This document shows positions 22,425 through 34,619 of a stretch of DNA of 64,000 nucleotides, piece after piece. The notes beneath the pieces are model-generated. The model did not search any database, had not been told where the DNA came from, and saw only the letters and a list, made by a program, of their open reading frames with translations. The translations under genes and the position numbers were made by a program. Position 1 is the first letter of the stretch. Every line of letters starts with the position of its first letter. Source of the DNA: Cryptomeria japonica (Eukaryota > Streptophyta > Pinopsida > Cupressales > Cupressaceae); the NCBI RefSeq assembly GCF_030272615.1, contig NC_081412.1, positions 540,162,335 through 540,226,334 on the forward strand, in the 5' to 3' direction.

Positions 22425-23205
22425 TGTATATGGTGAAAATGGATAACAACAATGTTGAAAAACTAAATGAATTCAACCACAAAACCCTAGCCTAACAACA
22501 ACAAAGATCTACCATAACATATGAAGATTACCTAAGACAATGCAAATCAAATGAAATCACAAAGATTATACCATCACAGGTCCAATAGGGTTTGGATCTC
22601 CATTCTTCCTATCTCCATTGATCTTGCTTGATATATTTGCTCTCAGATTTTATATGCACAAGAGCTCAACAAAGAACGAAAATATGGTTGCAAGTAGGAT
22701 CGCATATGAAAGTGCAAAGGCGTAGTATAGTCAATTGATCAAGTAGTCAGGCTTTGATAATGAAGGAAGCATCTCCTTATATAGGAGACACTATAAGAAA
22801 TGGAGGGATAAGATTGAGAGGTGTAAAAGATAAATTGTCGGCTATGATTAGAGGGTAGGTAAAAGAAATAATAAAATAATGAGAGGGTAGATAGTGTAGG
22901 AATTAAGAGATGAATGACATGTGTCATGGGTGGAAAAGGTTAATGAATTAATTAAATAAATAAAGATTTATTTAATTAATAGAAGAAGTGGGATCAATTA
23001 AATAAATAAAATATTTATTTAATTTAGGAAAGGATAATTTAAATAAATAAATGTATTTATTTAAATGAGAAATAAGGCTAGAAGAGGATAAATGAATTAA
23101 CTAAATAAATAAAGATTTATTTAATTAATAGAAGAATTAGGCTAAAGATAATTAAATAAATAAAGATATTTATTTAATTAGACAGGACAATTTTAGGTGT
23201 CTACA
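22425..23205 (-). repeat. 5' LTR (element sense) of the Tat-like element
   Basis: 781 bp, TGTAGACACC to CCATATACA in element sense, nearly identical to the left copy. It ends three bases before the primer site. Confidence 0.95.
22772..22785 (-). promoter_or_regulatory. Candidate LTR promoter TATA box
   Basis: On the minus strand CTCCTATATAAGG lies in the second half of the 5' LTR, upstream of gag, in the proper orientation. The 3' LTR has the same site at about 10710-10723 with one change. Confidence 0.6.
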
Positions 23206-24531
23206 CCAAGCACCCAAACCCAAACACTAAACCAGACATTAAACCAAATACTAGTTGGCATGATAAAAAAGAAGAGCCAACCCTTTCACAAGTGGGAGGA
23301 AATAACACCATAACAAAGATTCATCAACCCCAAACTTTCAGACAATCTATAGACAACCACCAGCACTTGAGAACACAAAACCGAGTTGTACATTACATTC
23401 TTCTAGAACAAATTTACATGTATTCATCTAAATACATTCCAACCACATTTTAAAAATTGGGCCAAACATTGCATATCAAAATTTGACAAAAATAAAACAA
23501 AGCTCCATTGAACCTAGGGTTAGGGCATGCTCTGCATGAAGATGCTCGAATCCTTGCCTATGACGTGCATCTCGACTCCTTCCATCACAACTCCAATAGG
23601 TTCCATAATTCATCTTTATTGGTGTGGCCTTCTCAAACCTCGTCCCTTCCTCTTACCCTTCACCTTCACTTCCTACACTACAGGTCCATAAGAACAATTA
23701 CCATGGGATTCCATTTCCCTCTCCCTCGAGTAAAGCTTTAGCGAGTTCCAACCAATTGTGGCTCTACATAATGCTCATCACAATCAACCCCAAAAGGCCA
23801 ATAGATAAATGGCACCAACTCCCTCAATTCATGTAGTCTATCGATGTTAAGACCTTCCCCAACATCAAAACCCACTCCAAGCATGGCCATTTCAAGCAAT
23901 TCCATCAACCCACATAGCCATTCATCCTCAACGCAACCCCTCAGAACCTACACCAAAACATACTTCTTTTCACCCAACTCCAACCTCCATGTCATCACCA
24001 TGGTCACTACATCAACATCCGTGTGATATAAATGTGCATGGTCTTCAGAAAGCACTCACCTAGAATGGTTTCTACTATTTGTACAAAATCCTCATCTCCA
24101 AACTTGAAAATGCATTTGATCTGTTTAGGAGTGACATCGCCTACAAATGTTAGTTGTTGTTTGGACGTGTAGAGCATAAAAGTTGCTTCCATTCTCACTA
24201 ACACATTAACATCAATAGCACTGGGACAAACCATAAATGGGCCCTATCACCTTTAAATAATACTCCCATTACCTTCCCTACATTCTTGATTGACCGAGTA
24301 ATTATGGCACTTAAAATTTGCCAAAATGTACACCCCCCCACATCATCATCTGTGAGATCTTTGAAATCCTCGACATGAATTTCATCCACTTCATCAAATG
24401 ATGTCGCCCACTTGGGAAGTACATCTGCCACTTCATTTCCCTCCCTTTGCACATGTGAAATGAAGTAATTACTGAAATTTTTAAATCATTTGCAATAATG
24501 AAAATTAATTTATTATATTCCAAGCTTGGGC
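23206..24531 (-). pseudogene. LINE 1 RNase H C-terminal part and 3' UTR
   Basis: Minus-strand translation from 24526 gives INKLIFIIANDLK-like residues. After a frame change it gives HVQREGNEVADVLPKWATSF (about 24450-24390), the C-terminal block of plant LINE RNase H. This continues the RNase H interrupted at 39522. The rest down to 23211 is 3' UTR-like with no gene. Confidence 0.75.
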
Positions 24532-25084
24532 TATTAGATTTGTATGAATGTTGTCATTGATGTCAAACTCGGTGATCCAATTAGGACTGAATGTGGTGTG
24601 TTGAGCAACAATAGAAGATAAGTATGTATGTGATGTTGAGCAACAATGGAAGATAGGTATGTATGTGATATGAAATAGTAAGGCATGTATGATCTATTGG
24701 AGTTGTTTATGAAAGATCCTCTTCTTTGGATTCTTGTGTTTTGCTTATCATGGTTTGTATCTAGTTTTGATATCAGTTATGTTTGTATTACATCGATATT
24801 CATGTTCTGGAATCTGTGACATCTGCATCTTGAAGTCAGAAGTTGTTGTGTTGGAATTTGTGCTTATGGGTCTATATCCATGGGTCTAGTAGACCCTTGT
24901 TTTATTTCAGTAATTGAGATCTATGTTTCGGTAAATGAAATGTGTGAAGGAAACATGTAAAAGATCAATGAAGGTCGACTTGGTTACCTTGTTTTGGTCG
25001 AGGCATATTTTGGTAATGTGTTGATTCGAGCAATGTATTATTGTGTAAATCATTTGTGCTTGGCCAACATATTATCTCGATGTA

Positions 25085-25108
25085 TGAGCTTATGTGTATG
25101 TGTATGTG

Positions 25109-25144
<36 letters not shown>

Positions 25145-25411
25145 TGTATGCATGTACATGTATATATATGTGTGTGTAGATATATACACACACACACATA
25201 TACATATATACATACATATGTGTGTGTGTGTGTACATGTGACATATATATATGTGTGTGTGTGTGTGTATACATGTGACATATATATATGTGTGTGTGTG
25301 TGTATACACATACACACACATATATATACACACGCATATATGTGTACATATACATATATGTATATGTATATGTATGTGTATATGTACATATACATATACA
25401 TATATATATAC

Positions 25412-25451
<40 letters not shown>

Positions 25452-25563
25452 GTATATATACATATACATATATACATAGAAATGCATGTATATATACATG
25501 CATATATGTATATATAACATATATGCATGTATATATACATGCATTTATATGTATATATGTATA
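25085..25563. repeat. Compound (TATG)n/(TG)n/(TATATG)n microsatellite, first part
   Basis: Mixed TATG, TG, CA and TATATG runs, partly self-complementary, inside the copia-type LTR. It was originally continuous with 27049-27136 and 38228-38864. Confidence 0.95.
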
Positions 25564-25568
25564 CACAT

Positions 25569-27043
25569 TGTAGCATCATAAATTGTACACGGGGTGGTAC
25601 AATTTTATTCCTCCAATAAATCATTAACTCATAAACCCTAATTATGTCTTATTTTGACCTTTAAGGTCCACTTTAGCATATCAAAACATCCTGAAATTAG
25701 CTGTAACTTTGGGATTCACTCTAATATCATCATATCTAGCAGCCTTGAAATTTTGGTGAAAAGTTGGTCGGACCATGTGTAAGTTATGCACGGTCCCCGA
25801 CATTTTCCCCAAAATTTTGGGAGTATAATTCTATGATATTATAATGCTTAACCCCAATAAATTGGTGGGAAATTCAAATCCTAGGCTGACATAAGGACGA
25901 AATTAAGATCTAGGGTTTCATACATAAGAGCTCTCTTTCTTCATTAGAAGGCCTAAGAGAGAAGTTTTTGGCCAAGATTTCTAGCGATCACAAGGAGCCT
26001 TCTATGTAGTGAAAGAGAAGGTCTTTTGGAGTCTTCAACAACATTAAAAAACATCTATCAAGCATTCATCAAACATTCTTTTATCAATTGGGGGCTTTTG
26101 AAGATGTAGGAAAGCAATAGGAGATCATGTTGTACCTCTCCCTTGGGGTTGGGTATGATTTCATGTTGTTACCATGTCTTTGTGTGAGCTTCATTGCATC
26201 AATTTGATCTACATTTATGCTTTAGATCACATAGCATCATTGATTTAGAGCATTTACTTTGTCAATTACAAGCATTTAAGGTTTACTTTTTAAAGCATAG
26301 GGTTACTCTATATTGTTTGCATCCATCATTTTAGGGTCTTGCACACACATATGATTCTTGCACACGCTATTTTACTATACAAATCAGCTATTTGTTGAAG
26401 TGGAAATCACCAAAACAAGGGTTTGACTAAGGCAAAACCCCATATAGCTAGCCAAAGCCCTATTTTTAGTTGCAAGTGCAAGTACAGGTACTCAAAAGAC
26501 TTTCAAGACTACTGAAAGGCACAAGGACTATTTTAAGGCCTCATATCTATCCCAAAATCATCAAGGACAAGGGCGTGGCACCCTGGTCCCCCCACTTTCA
26601 GGTGAAATTTGGCAGGTTAAGGGCTCATAACCTCAAGTTTGCAGACCTTCAGTTGCAACTCTTTGTCAAACAAAATAAGACCAGGGCGTGGCACCCCTGT
26701 CCAAGTTAGTTTGGCTCATTTTTCAACACCAAGTACACATTCAAATTCCTCCCCCTTCTCTACTTTCAGTATCTCAATTTCAGATCTAAAAGTTTCTGCA
26801 ATTTTAGTTCATATATGCTTCATTGTTCATCTCCTAGTCTAGTTGATCAATCACACCCAATTTTTCACATCTTTTCTTCATATACAACAAGAGGAATAGA
26901 AACCCTGAGAGATAATCCTTGGCTCTCTCTTTCTCACAAGAAGTAGCCAAAGTGAGCTATCTCCCTAGGCTCTTTCGTATTCCCAATGTGTTGGCAAAAG
27001 TGGGATTAGGTCCTAGTCACCCAGTCTCGCTTTTTCCCCTCCA
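25569..27043 (+). mobile_element. Ty3/gypsy-type solo LTR in the microsatellite
   Basis: It starts TGTAGCATCATAAATTG and ends TTTTCCCCTCCA. CACAT is repeated at 25564-25568 and 27044-27048, with microsatellite on both sides. It is 1475 bp without coding domains. It contains GGGCGTGGCACCC twice, near 26571 and 26687. The gypsy assignment is by general resemblance, and orientation is taken from the TG..CA reading and is uncertain. Confidence 0.75.
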
Positions 27044-27085
27044 CACATATGTATATGTATATATACATGTACATGTATATATATG

Positions 27086-27141
<56 letters not shown>

Positions 27142-27142
<1 letters not shown>

Positions 27143-28409
27143 GATAAGTCGATGCTTTGACATGTTTTTTTATTATGACTCTTAGGCTTTTTGGCATCTT
27201 TTGGGTTGCATTGTGATAGTAAAGTATTGTGAATTGACTATATGTAATCCATGTTTTAAAACTGAACTTGTGAAATCATGTTTGAACTTTGTTGATTAAT
27301 TCCTGCAGCCATGCCAATTTATTCCTGCAGCCAAATGATTTGTCCCTATGATATGTAGATTATTTAGGATGATGTCATATGTGAGTTAATGAATGTATTA
27401 ATTGAGTAAAATACATATGCATGTCCTTGTATGTTGTTTTTGTTTTAGTGCAGATAATAATTGATGTTGCGGTGGATGATTTTCTTTCGTGCCTAAGGAC
27501 TAGAGAATCACGTTCAGATAACTAGAGATCAAACTGAAGGGGATTCGATCAAGCGCAATGTATGGCATAATCGGAGCAGTTGTACTTTACCATTGGAGTT
27601 TAACTCTAGTGCATATTGAATTCGCAAAATATCGCTTTGGCGTGCAAAGACTGTGGTTCTGTTTCAGGATCCACGGTTCCTGCAACCAAGCCCTTAGTTA
27701 TCTCCTACATCTGAAAATAATCTGCCTCTTCTTCTGGGCATAACTCGAGTTGTCCATTGTAGTTGATCTTTTCTTTATAATAAGCTCTTCCTTCTTTCTT
27801 AGAGTTAGACAAGATGGAAAGGAATTGAGCAAAGTTTTTACAAGCATTCTGAATTTTCTCTTTTAGAATATGTAATCATTTTCAGGAAGAAATGAACAAG
27901 AACATGTTGTTCTGATCTGTTAAAAGTATTTTGCTGGAAGTTTGATATCACTCATTCAAGGGGGGGGCACTTGGTGAGTGATCCTATGTTTATGATCATT
28001 GAAGTTAGTTTTTACTTAGTTGCAGTAGAAGTTCATGACTGGATTATTCCTGCAGCCACTCGAAATAGATCTGTTGATTGTTCCTGCAACCAAGACAGAA
28101 CAGTGTGATTTCTGTTATTTTCATTTGATCATTCCAGCAGTGTTTTGTAAAGCTTTCATGTAGTCTTTTATGATTTCCATTCCTGCCTTTCCTTTCTGCA
28201 TAATGTTAGTTACTGCAGTAATGCAGAATAATCATTTAAGGAGCTTAGTGCATATATATTGCAGACCCATTTCAAGTTTTACGTTCCTGGATTGACAATT
28301 AAATGAACACCAGCTATGAAAATAGTAAACTCTACCATATCAATGTCCAAACTTCGGATTGAGATTTCAATTAGAGGTATTATTATTATCATTATAGTTG
28401 GGGTAGCCA
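27142..28409 (+). repeat. 5' LTR of the Athila-like element
   Basis: 1268 bp, TGATAAGTCG to GTAGCCA. It carries five copies or near-copies of TTCCTGCAGCCA (about 27302, 27322, 27678, 28047 and 28080) and a region around 27960 with a run of G. Confidence 0.95.
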
Positions 28410-28430
28410 TTTTTGGTGTCATTGTCAGGG
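28410..28430 (+). other. Primer binding site of the Athila-like element
   Basis: TTTTTGGTGTCATTGTCAGG directly follows the LTR. It resembles, with several transitions, the TTTGGCGCCGTTGCCGGGG primer site common in Athila/Tat elements. Confidence 0.7.
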
Positions 28431-28502
28431 ATGGTGTCAAGCTAAAAACCTTTTATGATTATTTTAGTTTCTAATTAATTATTTGAAATTTCATGAATCT
28501 GC

Positions 28503-29960
28503 ATGTATAATAGAAGAAGAGATGCCAGAGGTAGATTTCTGCCCACTCATCCTACTCATATAGAAGATAATTTCCTAGATATAAACCCTTTTGCTGAACT
28601 ATATCAAGTCCCACAAAATTTGAATCATCCTAAGTCTGAATTTCCAGAAGGTAGTCTTCAGTTCCTTTTTGGTCCACAAGAAGAAGAATTTCCTATAGTA
28701 ACAACCCCCACAAGTCCAATGCAAGGGAACCCACCTCCTATTGGGTATAATCCACCACCACCACCTGGTCCAACTTTTGAGTTTCCCATCTCTGACCAGC
28801 ATGATAATGCTAACCTCAAGAACATTCCATCATCTTCACTTCCTAAATTCTATGGGTTGGTGACAGAGGATCCAGATACATTTCTATTTGAGTTTGATGT
28901 TCTTTGTAGGAGTTTTGACTATATTATAGATGCCCATAGACTCAAAAATTTTCCAGCCACTTTGAAGGAGTCATCCTTGAGATGGTTTATGAGCTTGGGT
29001 AGTAGCACAATCAACACATGGGATGAGATGAAATGGTTGTTTCTTGCAAAATACAAAGATTATTGTAGAGGCACTGATCGTCATGGGGATGATATCTTTA
29101 GAATGACACAAACTGAAGATGAGAGCCTTAAGGATTATCTGGAAAGGTTTTTGTTCAATGTCAAGAAGTCCAAGCATAGTACTCTGAATAAAGATTCCCT
29201 CAAATTGATATTCTTAAGGGGTGTCAGTGATGAATGCACCGATTCCTTAGATCTTATGGGAGGAGGTGACATTACACAATCTACTTGGGCTGAAATAGGA
29301 CAAATTTACAAGAAGTATTCCAGATCTACTTCTAAGAAGAATAGGAGATTTAAACCAGGGGCACCATCATCAGCATCTGGAACTGGAGTTTCTAGATTGG
29401 AACTTAGCCATCTGTTAAAAGATTTCAAGGAGGATATTATAAACAATATGGCTACTCAGTTGGATACATTGGCAGCTAAGAAGAAGCATGAGGAAGCTGA
29501 TGGATTTCTTGCAGAATTTTGTCCTCATTGTAAGCAGCGGAAGAAAGATTGCAGATGTAAGATGGTTGCAAATGTTGAAGTACATGATTTCAAACCAATT
29601 CAAAGTGAGGATGAACAAGTCTTCTATGTTGCTCAAAGAAGACCAAATTTTCAAATACAAGGTATGCCACCTGATCCACTTTCCTTTTCTGGTTATAGTG
29701 GTAATTCTTATTCACCAAATAACCAATGGCAACCATAGTATTCTCAAAATTTTGGTAACTATCCACATTGGTATGGATCACAAGGCCAAGGACAACAATT
29801 TGCTAATCAAATCCCCCAGTGGCAGCAGCCATAGGGAAACTGGTATCCACCTCAGGGTATAGGGAACCAGTTTCAAGGGAATTAACAACCTACCTCTCAA
29901 TGGAGGGGAAACCCATCATGGCCATCCCAATCTTCTGGATATCAGCCCCCTGTTTAGCAG
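28503..29960 (+). pseudogene. gag: gag of the Athila-like element
   Basis: Starts MYNRRRDARGRFLPTHP at 28503 and stays open for 411 codons. The capsid core ATLKESSLRWFMSLGSSTI to LKDYLERFLFNVKKSKHSTL lies at about residues 150-225, and a Cys/His cluster CPHCKQRKKDCRC lies near residue 345. A Gln/Pro-rich tail continues in frame past TAG/TAA codons at 29736, 29832, 29883 and 29955, each a CAG or CAA in sense form. It would make the particle shell. It continues in frame into the protease. Confidence 0.92.
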
Positions 29961-31175
29961 CCACAACCTCATGCTTTAATGCCTCCTCCTTCAGCTACAG
30001 CTGCACCTCCTAAGCCAACACAGCTGCCTACTCAACCGTTGCCTAATCCAAATATCAAATCTCAACAACAACAAGAAGCTTATTCAACTGATGCTAATCA
30101 ATACCCAGCCTATTCTTTATCACTAGATGATATTCACCTCCGATATGGGACAACTCTACCTAATCCCTCTCATCTGATTATTACTGAGGTACAAGAAGAG
30201 CAGCCAATCTCTGATCCTAAAGATATAATACCTCAGAATCAAATATTACCACCATTTCCCCATAGACTGAAAGATAAAGAAGTTTCCATTGAACAACAAC
30301 AAAGCTTTGATATTCTTGATCAACCGAAGCACATTTGTGTTAAAATTTCATTGTTGCAAGCAATAAAGGATGTTCCTATATATGGTAAGGCATTGAGAGA
30401 AGCATGCCTAAAAAAGCCTAGCAGAAAGAAAAAAGATCCACAAACAGTTTATGTTATGGGTCAATTGGCTGATATTATGTTAGGAAAAATTGCTATTCCA
30501 AAGTATTCTGATCCAGGTAGTCCTGTTGTGAGTATAGTCATTAAAGACAGTCAAATAAAAAATGTTTTAGTTGATCTAGAGGCAGCCATTAATGTAATGA
30601 CAAGGGAAGTAATGAAACATCTAGAGATCGTTAGTTTAAGGGCTACACCCACAGTTCTCCAACTTGTTGATGGCTCTGCAGTAAGACCTAATGGTATCAT
30701 AGAAGATATAGTAGTTATTCTAGATTCCTAGGAATATCCTGCATACTTTATGATTTTATCTCCAAAAGCAACATTGGGGGGATATCCAGTCATTTTGGGA
30801 AGACCATGGCTTGCCACAGCTGATGCATATATTGGGTGTAGATCAGGAGATATGACTGTTTCAGATGGCAGTTCCACAAAAACATTAGCCTTGTATTCCC
30901 CAACATAACCTCAGCTTGAGCAGCAGCAGGCTGTTTGGCCTATTTTGGGAGAGGAATCTGAAGAAATTGACTCTATTAATCACCTTATGATGATTAATCA
31001 AGTGCCACTCATGCAGTTATATGATGAAGAATCAATTCTTTATAAGGTCCTGATAAATGAATTAATAGAATTACAAGAATTGGTTCTGAATATTGCAGGT
31101 TTGGACTTTCCTGCAGCCACTGATATCTTGCATACCTTGTGTGCCGCAGGAATTGTCTTATTCTCATTTTTCTAA
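29961..31175 (+). pseudogene. pro: Protease region of the Athila-like element
   Basis: Same frame as gag. IKNVLVDLEAAINVMTREVM (about 30550-30610) corresponds to the Athila-type protease site, normally D-L-G-A-S/A-I-N. Here the glycine is glutamate, which should abolish activity. VILGRPWLATADAYIGCRSG (about 30790-30850) is the second conserved block. Stops at about 30729 (TGG to TAG) and 30906 (CAA to TAA) interrupt it. The frame closes near 31175 and RT follows in the next frame. Confidence 0.85.
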
Positions 31176-31260
31176 TATAAATCAGATTAATTTTACTATC
31201 AAGATAGAGGTGGAATTGAATAAATATTTGAACATCAATAAGAATATAGAAGATACTTAA

Positions 31261-32250
31261 AAGGATAGCCTAGTAGACTTGCTGAAACTCCATAGAAATG
31301 TTTTTGCATGGGATTACAAGGATATGAATGGAATTGATCCAGCAGTTTGTACTCATCGCATTTACATAAAGGATGAGTGTTGTCCCCTCAGACAACCTCA
31401 AAGAAGAGTCAACCCTGCCTTGAAGGAGATAGTTAAAGAAGAATTGCAAAAATTGTTGAAAGATGGGTTTATCTATCCTATCTCTGACAGTCAATGGGTA
31501 TCACCTTTGGTGATAGTTCCTAAAAAGGGAGGCAAATGGAGAGTATGTGTTGATTATAGAGCCTTGAACTTAGCCACAAGGAAGGATCATTTTCCACTGC
31601 CATTTGTGGACCAAGTATTGGATTCTCTTGTTGGTAAGAGATATTTTTCATTCCTGGATGGATTTAGTGGCTATAATCAGATACAAATAGCTCCCAAGGA
31701 TCAGGAGAAAACAACATTTACTTGCCCATGGGGCATGTATGCATATTTTGTTCTTCCTTTTGGGTTGTGTAATGCTCCAGCCACTTTTTAAAGGCCAATG
31801 ATCAGTATTTTTTCTGATATTTCTCAAGATATTATGGAAATTTACATGGATGACTTTTCAACTTATGGCTCTGAATTTGATCAAGCATTAGGTAATTTGA
31901 AGAAATTTTTGCAGCGGTGTGAAGACTACAACTTGTCTCTAAACAGTGAGAAGTGTTTAATTATGATGGAAGAAGGAATAGTCCTTGGTCATCATATATC
32001 TGTACAAGGCATACAAGTGGATCCAACAAAGATTGAGGTTATTCAACATATTAACGACCCTGTGAAGCAGAAAGATGACATAAGTTTTCTTGGCCATGCT
32101 GGATACTACATAAGGTTTATCAAAGATTTCAGCAAAATTGCAAGTCCCTTATATTCATTGCTTACTAAAGATGCAGAATTTAAATGGACCTCAGCATGCA
32201 ATGAAGCTTTTTTAAATCTTAAGCATGCTTTGACTCAAGCACCAGTTCTA
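31261..32250 (+). pseudogene. pol: Reverse transcriptase of the Athila-like element
   Basis: The full RT order is visible: HRIYIKDECCPLRQPQRRVN, GGKWRVCVDYRALNLATRKD, YFSFLDGFSGYNQIQIAP, FGLCNAPATF, then EIYMDDFSTYG, the YMDD catalytic box (about 31840-31866), and GIVLGHHIS. One nonsense codon at about 31789 (CAA to TAA) separates the fingers from the palm active site. The frame is otherwise open to 33516. Confidence 0.95.
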
Positions 32251-32640
32251 AAAGGACCTAATTGGTCTCTACCATTCCAAATCCATACTGATGCATCTGA
32301 TTATGTTGTAGGAGCAATGCTGGGACAAAAAGTTGACAAGTTGGAAAATGTAATATATTATATCAGCAAGAATTTGCAAGGACCTAAATTGAATTATACA
32401 GTTACTGAAAAGGAAATGCTAGCTATCATATATGCCCTTAACAAGTTTAGACACTATATTACAGGGTATCTCATATTTGTGCATACAGATCATACTGCAA
32501 TTAGATATTTCGTGAATAAGCAATCAATCACCGGTAGACTAGCTCGCTGGTTATTGTTGATGCAGGAATTTGATATCACAATTGTTGATAAGCCAGGGAA
32601 GTCTAATGTTGTTGCAGATTATCTTTCACATCTTCAATTG
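32251..32640 (+). pseudogene. pol: RNase H of the Athila-like element
   Basis: FQIHTDASDYVVGAMLGQ, NYTVTEKEMLAIIYALNKF, VHTDHTAIRYFVNKQ and SNVVADYLSHL give the D-E-D-D pattern of gypsy RNase H. The frame is open across the whole domain in this copy. Confidence 0.95.
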
Positions 32641-33942
32641 CAGGAAGATTCTACAATGATAGATGACATTTTTCTAGATGAGCATTTGTTTCTCATACAG
32701 GCTCATACTCCATGGTATGCTAATATTGCCAACTATTTAGCTGCAGCTAAGATGCCAATTTCTTTTTCTCCTAAGGAAAGAAGGTTTCTAGTCAAAAAAA
32801 GTTTTAACTTTTCATGGATTGCTGATTGTCTATTTTATACTAGACCTGACCAAGTCATGCGAATATGTGTCAGAGAAGATGAAATATATGACATCTTGCA
32901 TGCATGTCATGATGAGCCATGTGGAGGACATTTTGCTGCCAAAAGGACAGCACTGAAAATACTCAATACTGGATACTATTGGCCTACATTATACAAGGAT
33001 GCACCTCAGTACACAAGGAAATGTGACAGATGTCAGGGAATGGGCAGACCTACAAAATCTGATGAGATGCCACTATATCCTCAAATATCTGTTACACCAT
33101 TTGACAAGTGGGGATTAGATTTTGTTGGTCCCATTGATCCACCTTCTAATGGCAAATCTTATATCTTGGTATGTACAGACTATGTGACAAAATGGGTAGA
33201 AGCTAGAACTATGCAACATGCAAGAGATAATAAGGTGGCCGAGTTTCTCTATGAAGAAATATTTACAAGGTATAGAGTACTAAGGGAAATTGTCTCAGAT
33301 CAGGGACCTCAATTTACATCAACATTGATAAAAGATTTGGTCAATGAATACAATATAAGACACAAGAAATCTACTCCATATCATCGACAGTCTAATGGAC
33401 AAGTAGAAGTTACCAATAGAGAGCTAGAGGCTATTCTTACAAAAATAGTGTCTATCCACAAGAAAGATTGGTCTCATCGACTTTCAAAGGCAATTTGGGC
33501 ATATAGAACAACATAGAAAACACCAATTGGATTCACACCTTTTGAGATGGTTTATGGCAAAACAACAATGATGCCTATTGAATTTGAGCATAAAACATTG
33601 AGAACAGCTCTACAACTGAATATGACATTGTCTGAAGCATAGAAGGAACACATTCAACAGTTAAATGCTCTTGATGAATGGAGGAAGATAGTTGTTCAAC
33701 AAACAAAATTGATTCAAAACCAAAGAGCAAGATGGCATGGTAAATATATCAGAGAAAAGAAATTCAAAGTTGGTGACTGGGCACTCCTGTATGATTCCAA
33801 ATATAAAGATGCTATGGGAAAACTCCAAACAAGGTGGTTAGGTCCTTATCAGGTAGAAGAATTTTTTCAGAATGGAGCAATCCGTTTGTCCACAATACAT
33901 CCTGTTCGATTTAAACTCTTAGTGAATGGATACCAACTATGA
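32641..33942 (+). pseudogene. pol: Integrase of the Athila-like element
   Basis: The zinc-binding HHCC region (GGHFAAKRTALK to CDRCQGMGRP, about 32930-33050) is followed by the catalytic core with D in VCTDYVTKWVE, D in VSDQGPQFTS and E in NGQVEVTNRE. The C-terminal segment KKFKVGDWALLYDSKYKDAM and TRWLGPYQVEE ends at 33942. TAG codons at about 33514 and 33640 lie between core and C-terminus. No chromodomain is present. This fits Athila/Tat and not chromoviruses. Confidence 0.95.
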
Positions 33943-34619
33943 CTTTATCACAAGCCAACTACTAGAGAAGAGTTCCTGCAGCAGTTTGCTCCACAAAGTG
34001 AAATAAAAGCTCCTGCAACAAATGGCAAGGTTCTTGCAACAACTGTCAATTATTCGATATCAATTCATGAGCTTCTTGTTGCACTTGAGCATATTAATAA
34101 AGGTGATGTTCCTATAGCCTCTGCAATGAACTTATTCACCGTATCATAATAAAATATTTCCATGGGAATATTGTTCTCAGTACATAAAGTTTCATCCACT
34201 ACATTCTATTCCACTTTCTTACCTGTCACTTCATTTCATTTTGCCATCATTTTCGCCCAATTGCAGATACGTGTATATTGTACTTTATTTTAATTATGCA
34301 TTTATTAGTTCATTATGATTTTATCCTGTTTAAATCCACTCCAATCCCAAAATCTCGTCAGCCTGTGTGGACACGTACTAGGTTAAGTTGGGGGGGGGGG
34401 CGGGGGGGGGGTACTGTATGGTCCTTTTTCCAATAAGATTAATTATCAGTTTTTTTTGATACCCCGAATTAATTTCCTAACTGACATTACTTATGATGAT
34501 TATTATTTCACGCAAGTAAATAATAAGGTCTGCCATCAAAATTAAGATATGTAGATTTTAGTTTTTTTTGCGAAACTGTCAAACATTTTGGTGAAGCTGC
34601 AGAAGTATCAGAGTAAAAG
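33943..34619 (+). other. Spacer between pol and extra ORF, with G-tract
   Basis: No gene. It contains repeated TCCTGCA(G/A)CA words at 33974-34050 and a guanine tract at 34390-34411 (one C at 34401) preceded by GGTTAAGTT. That resembles the terminal polypurine tract (TTAAAGTTGGGGGGCA). It probably holds the 5' leader of a subgenomic RNA for the extra ORF, by analogy with Athila elements. Confidence 0.6.
34390..34411. repeat. Guanine tract (internal polypurine-tract-like)
   Basis: Twenty-one G interrupted by one C. Together with the upstream AAGTT it mirrors the polypurine tract before the 3' LTR. Confidence 0.9.

Larger units (their letters stand above)
10357..23205 (-). mobile_element. Young non-autonomous Tat-like Ty3/gypsy element carrying an antisense PMD gene
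   Basis: Two near-identical LTRs (10357-11134 and 22425-23205) bound the element. Perfect CCAAG duplications flank it at 10352-10356 and 23206-23210. Element orientation is minus: primer site at 22403-22421, gag 20152-18131, protease about 17763-17224, integrase C-terminus ending 16027, and a polypurine tract at 11135-11150. RT, RNase H and the integrase core are missing. A PMD gene lies on the opposite strand between pol and the 3' LTR, a place where extra (sometimes antisense) ORFs are known in plant Tat-lineage elements. The Tat assignment rests on the gag CCHC variant, the integrase tail, the LTR start TGTAGACACC and the extra ORF. Confidence 0.9.

Noticed and set aside
24965-25624. Long overlapping open frames on both strands (Tyr/Ile/His/Thr-rich)
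   Set aside because: Pure by-product of TATATG/TG repeats, which contain no stop in several frames; no domain or start context.
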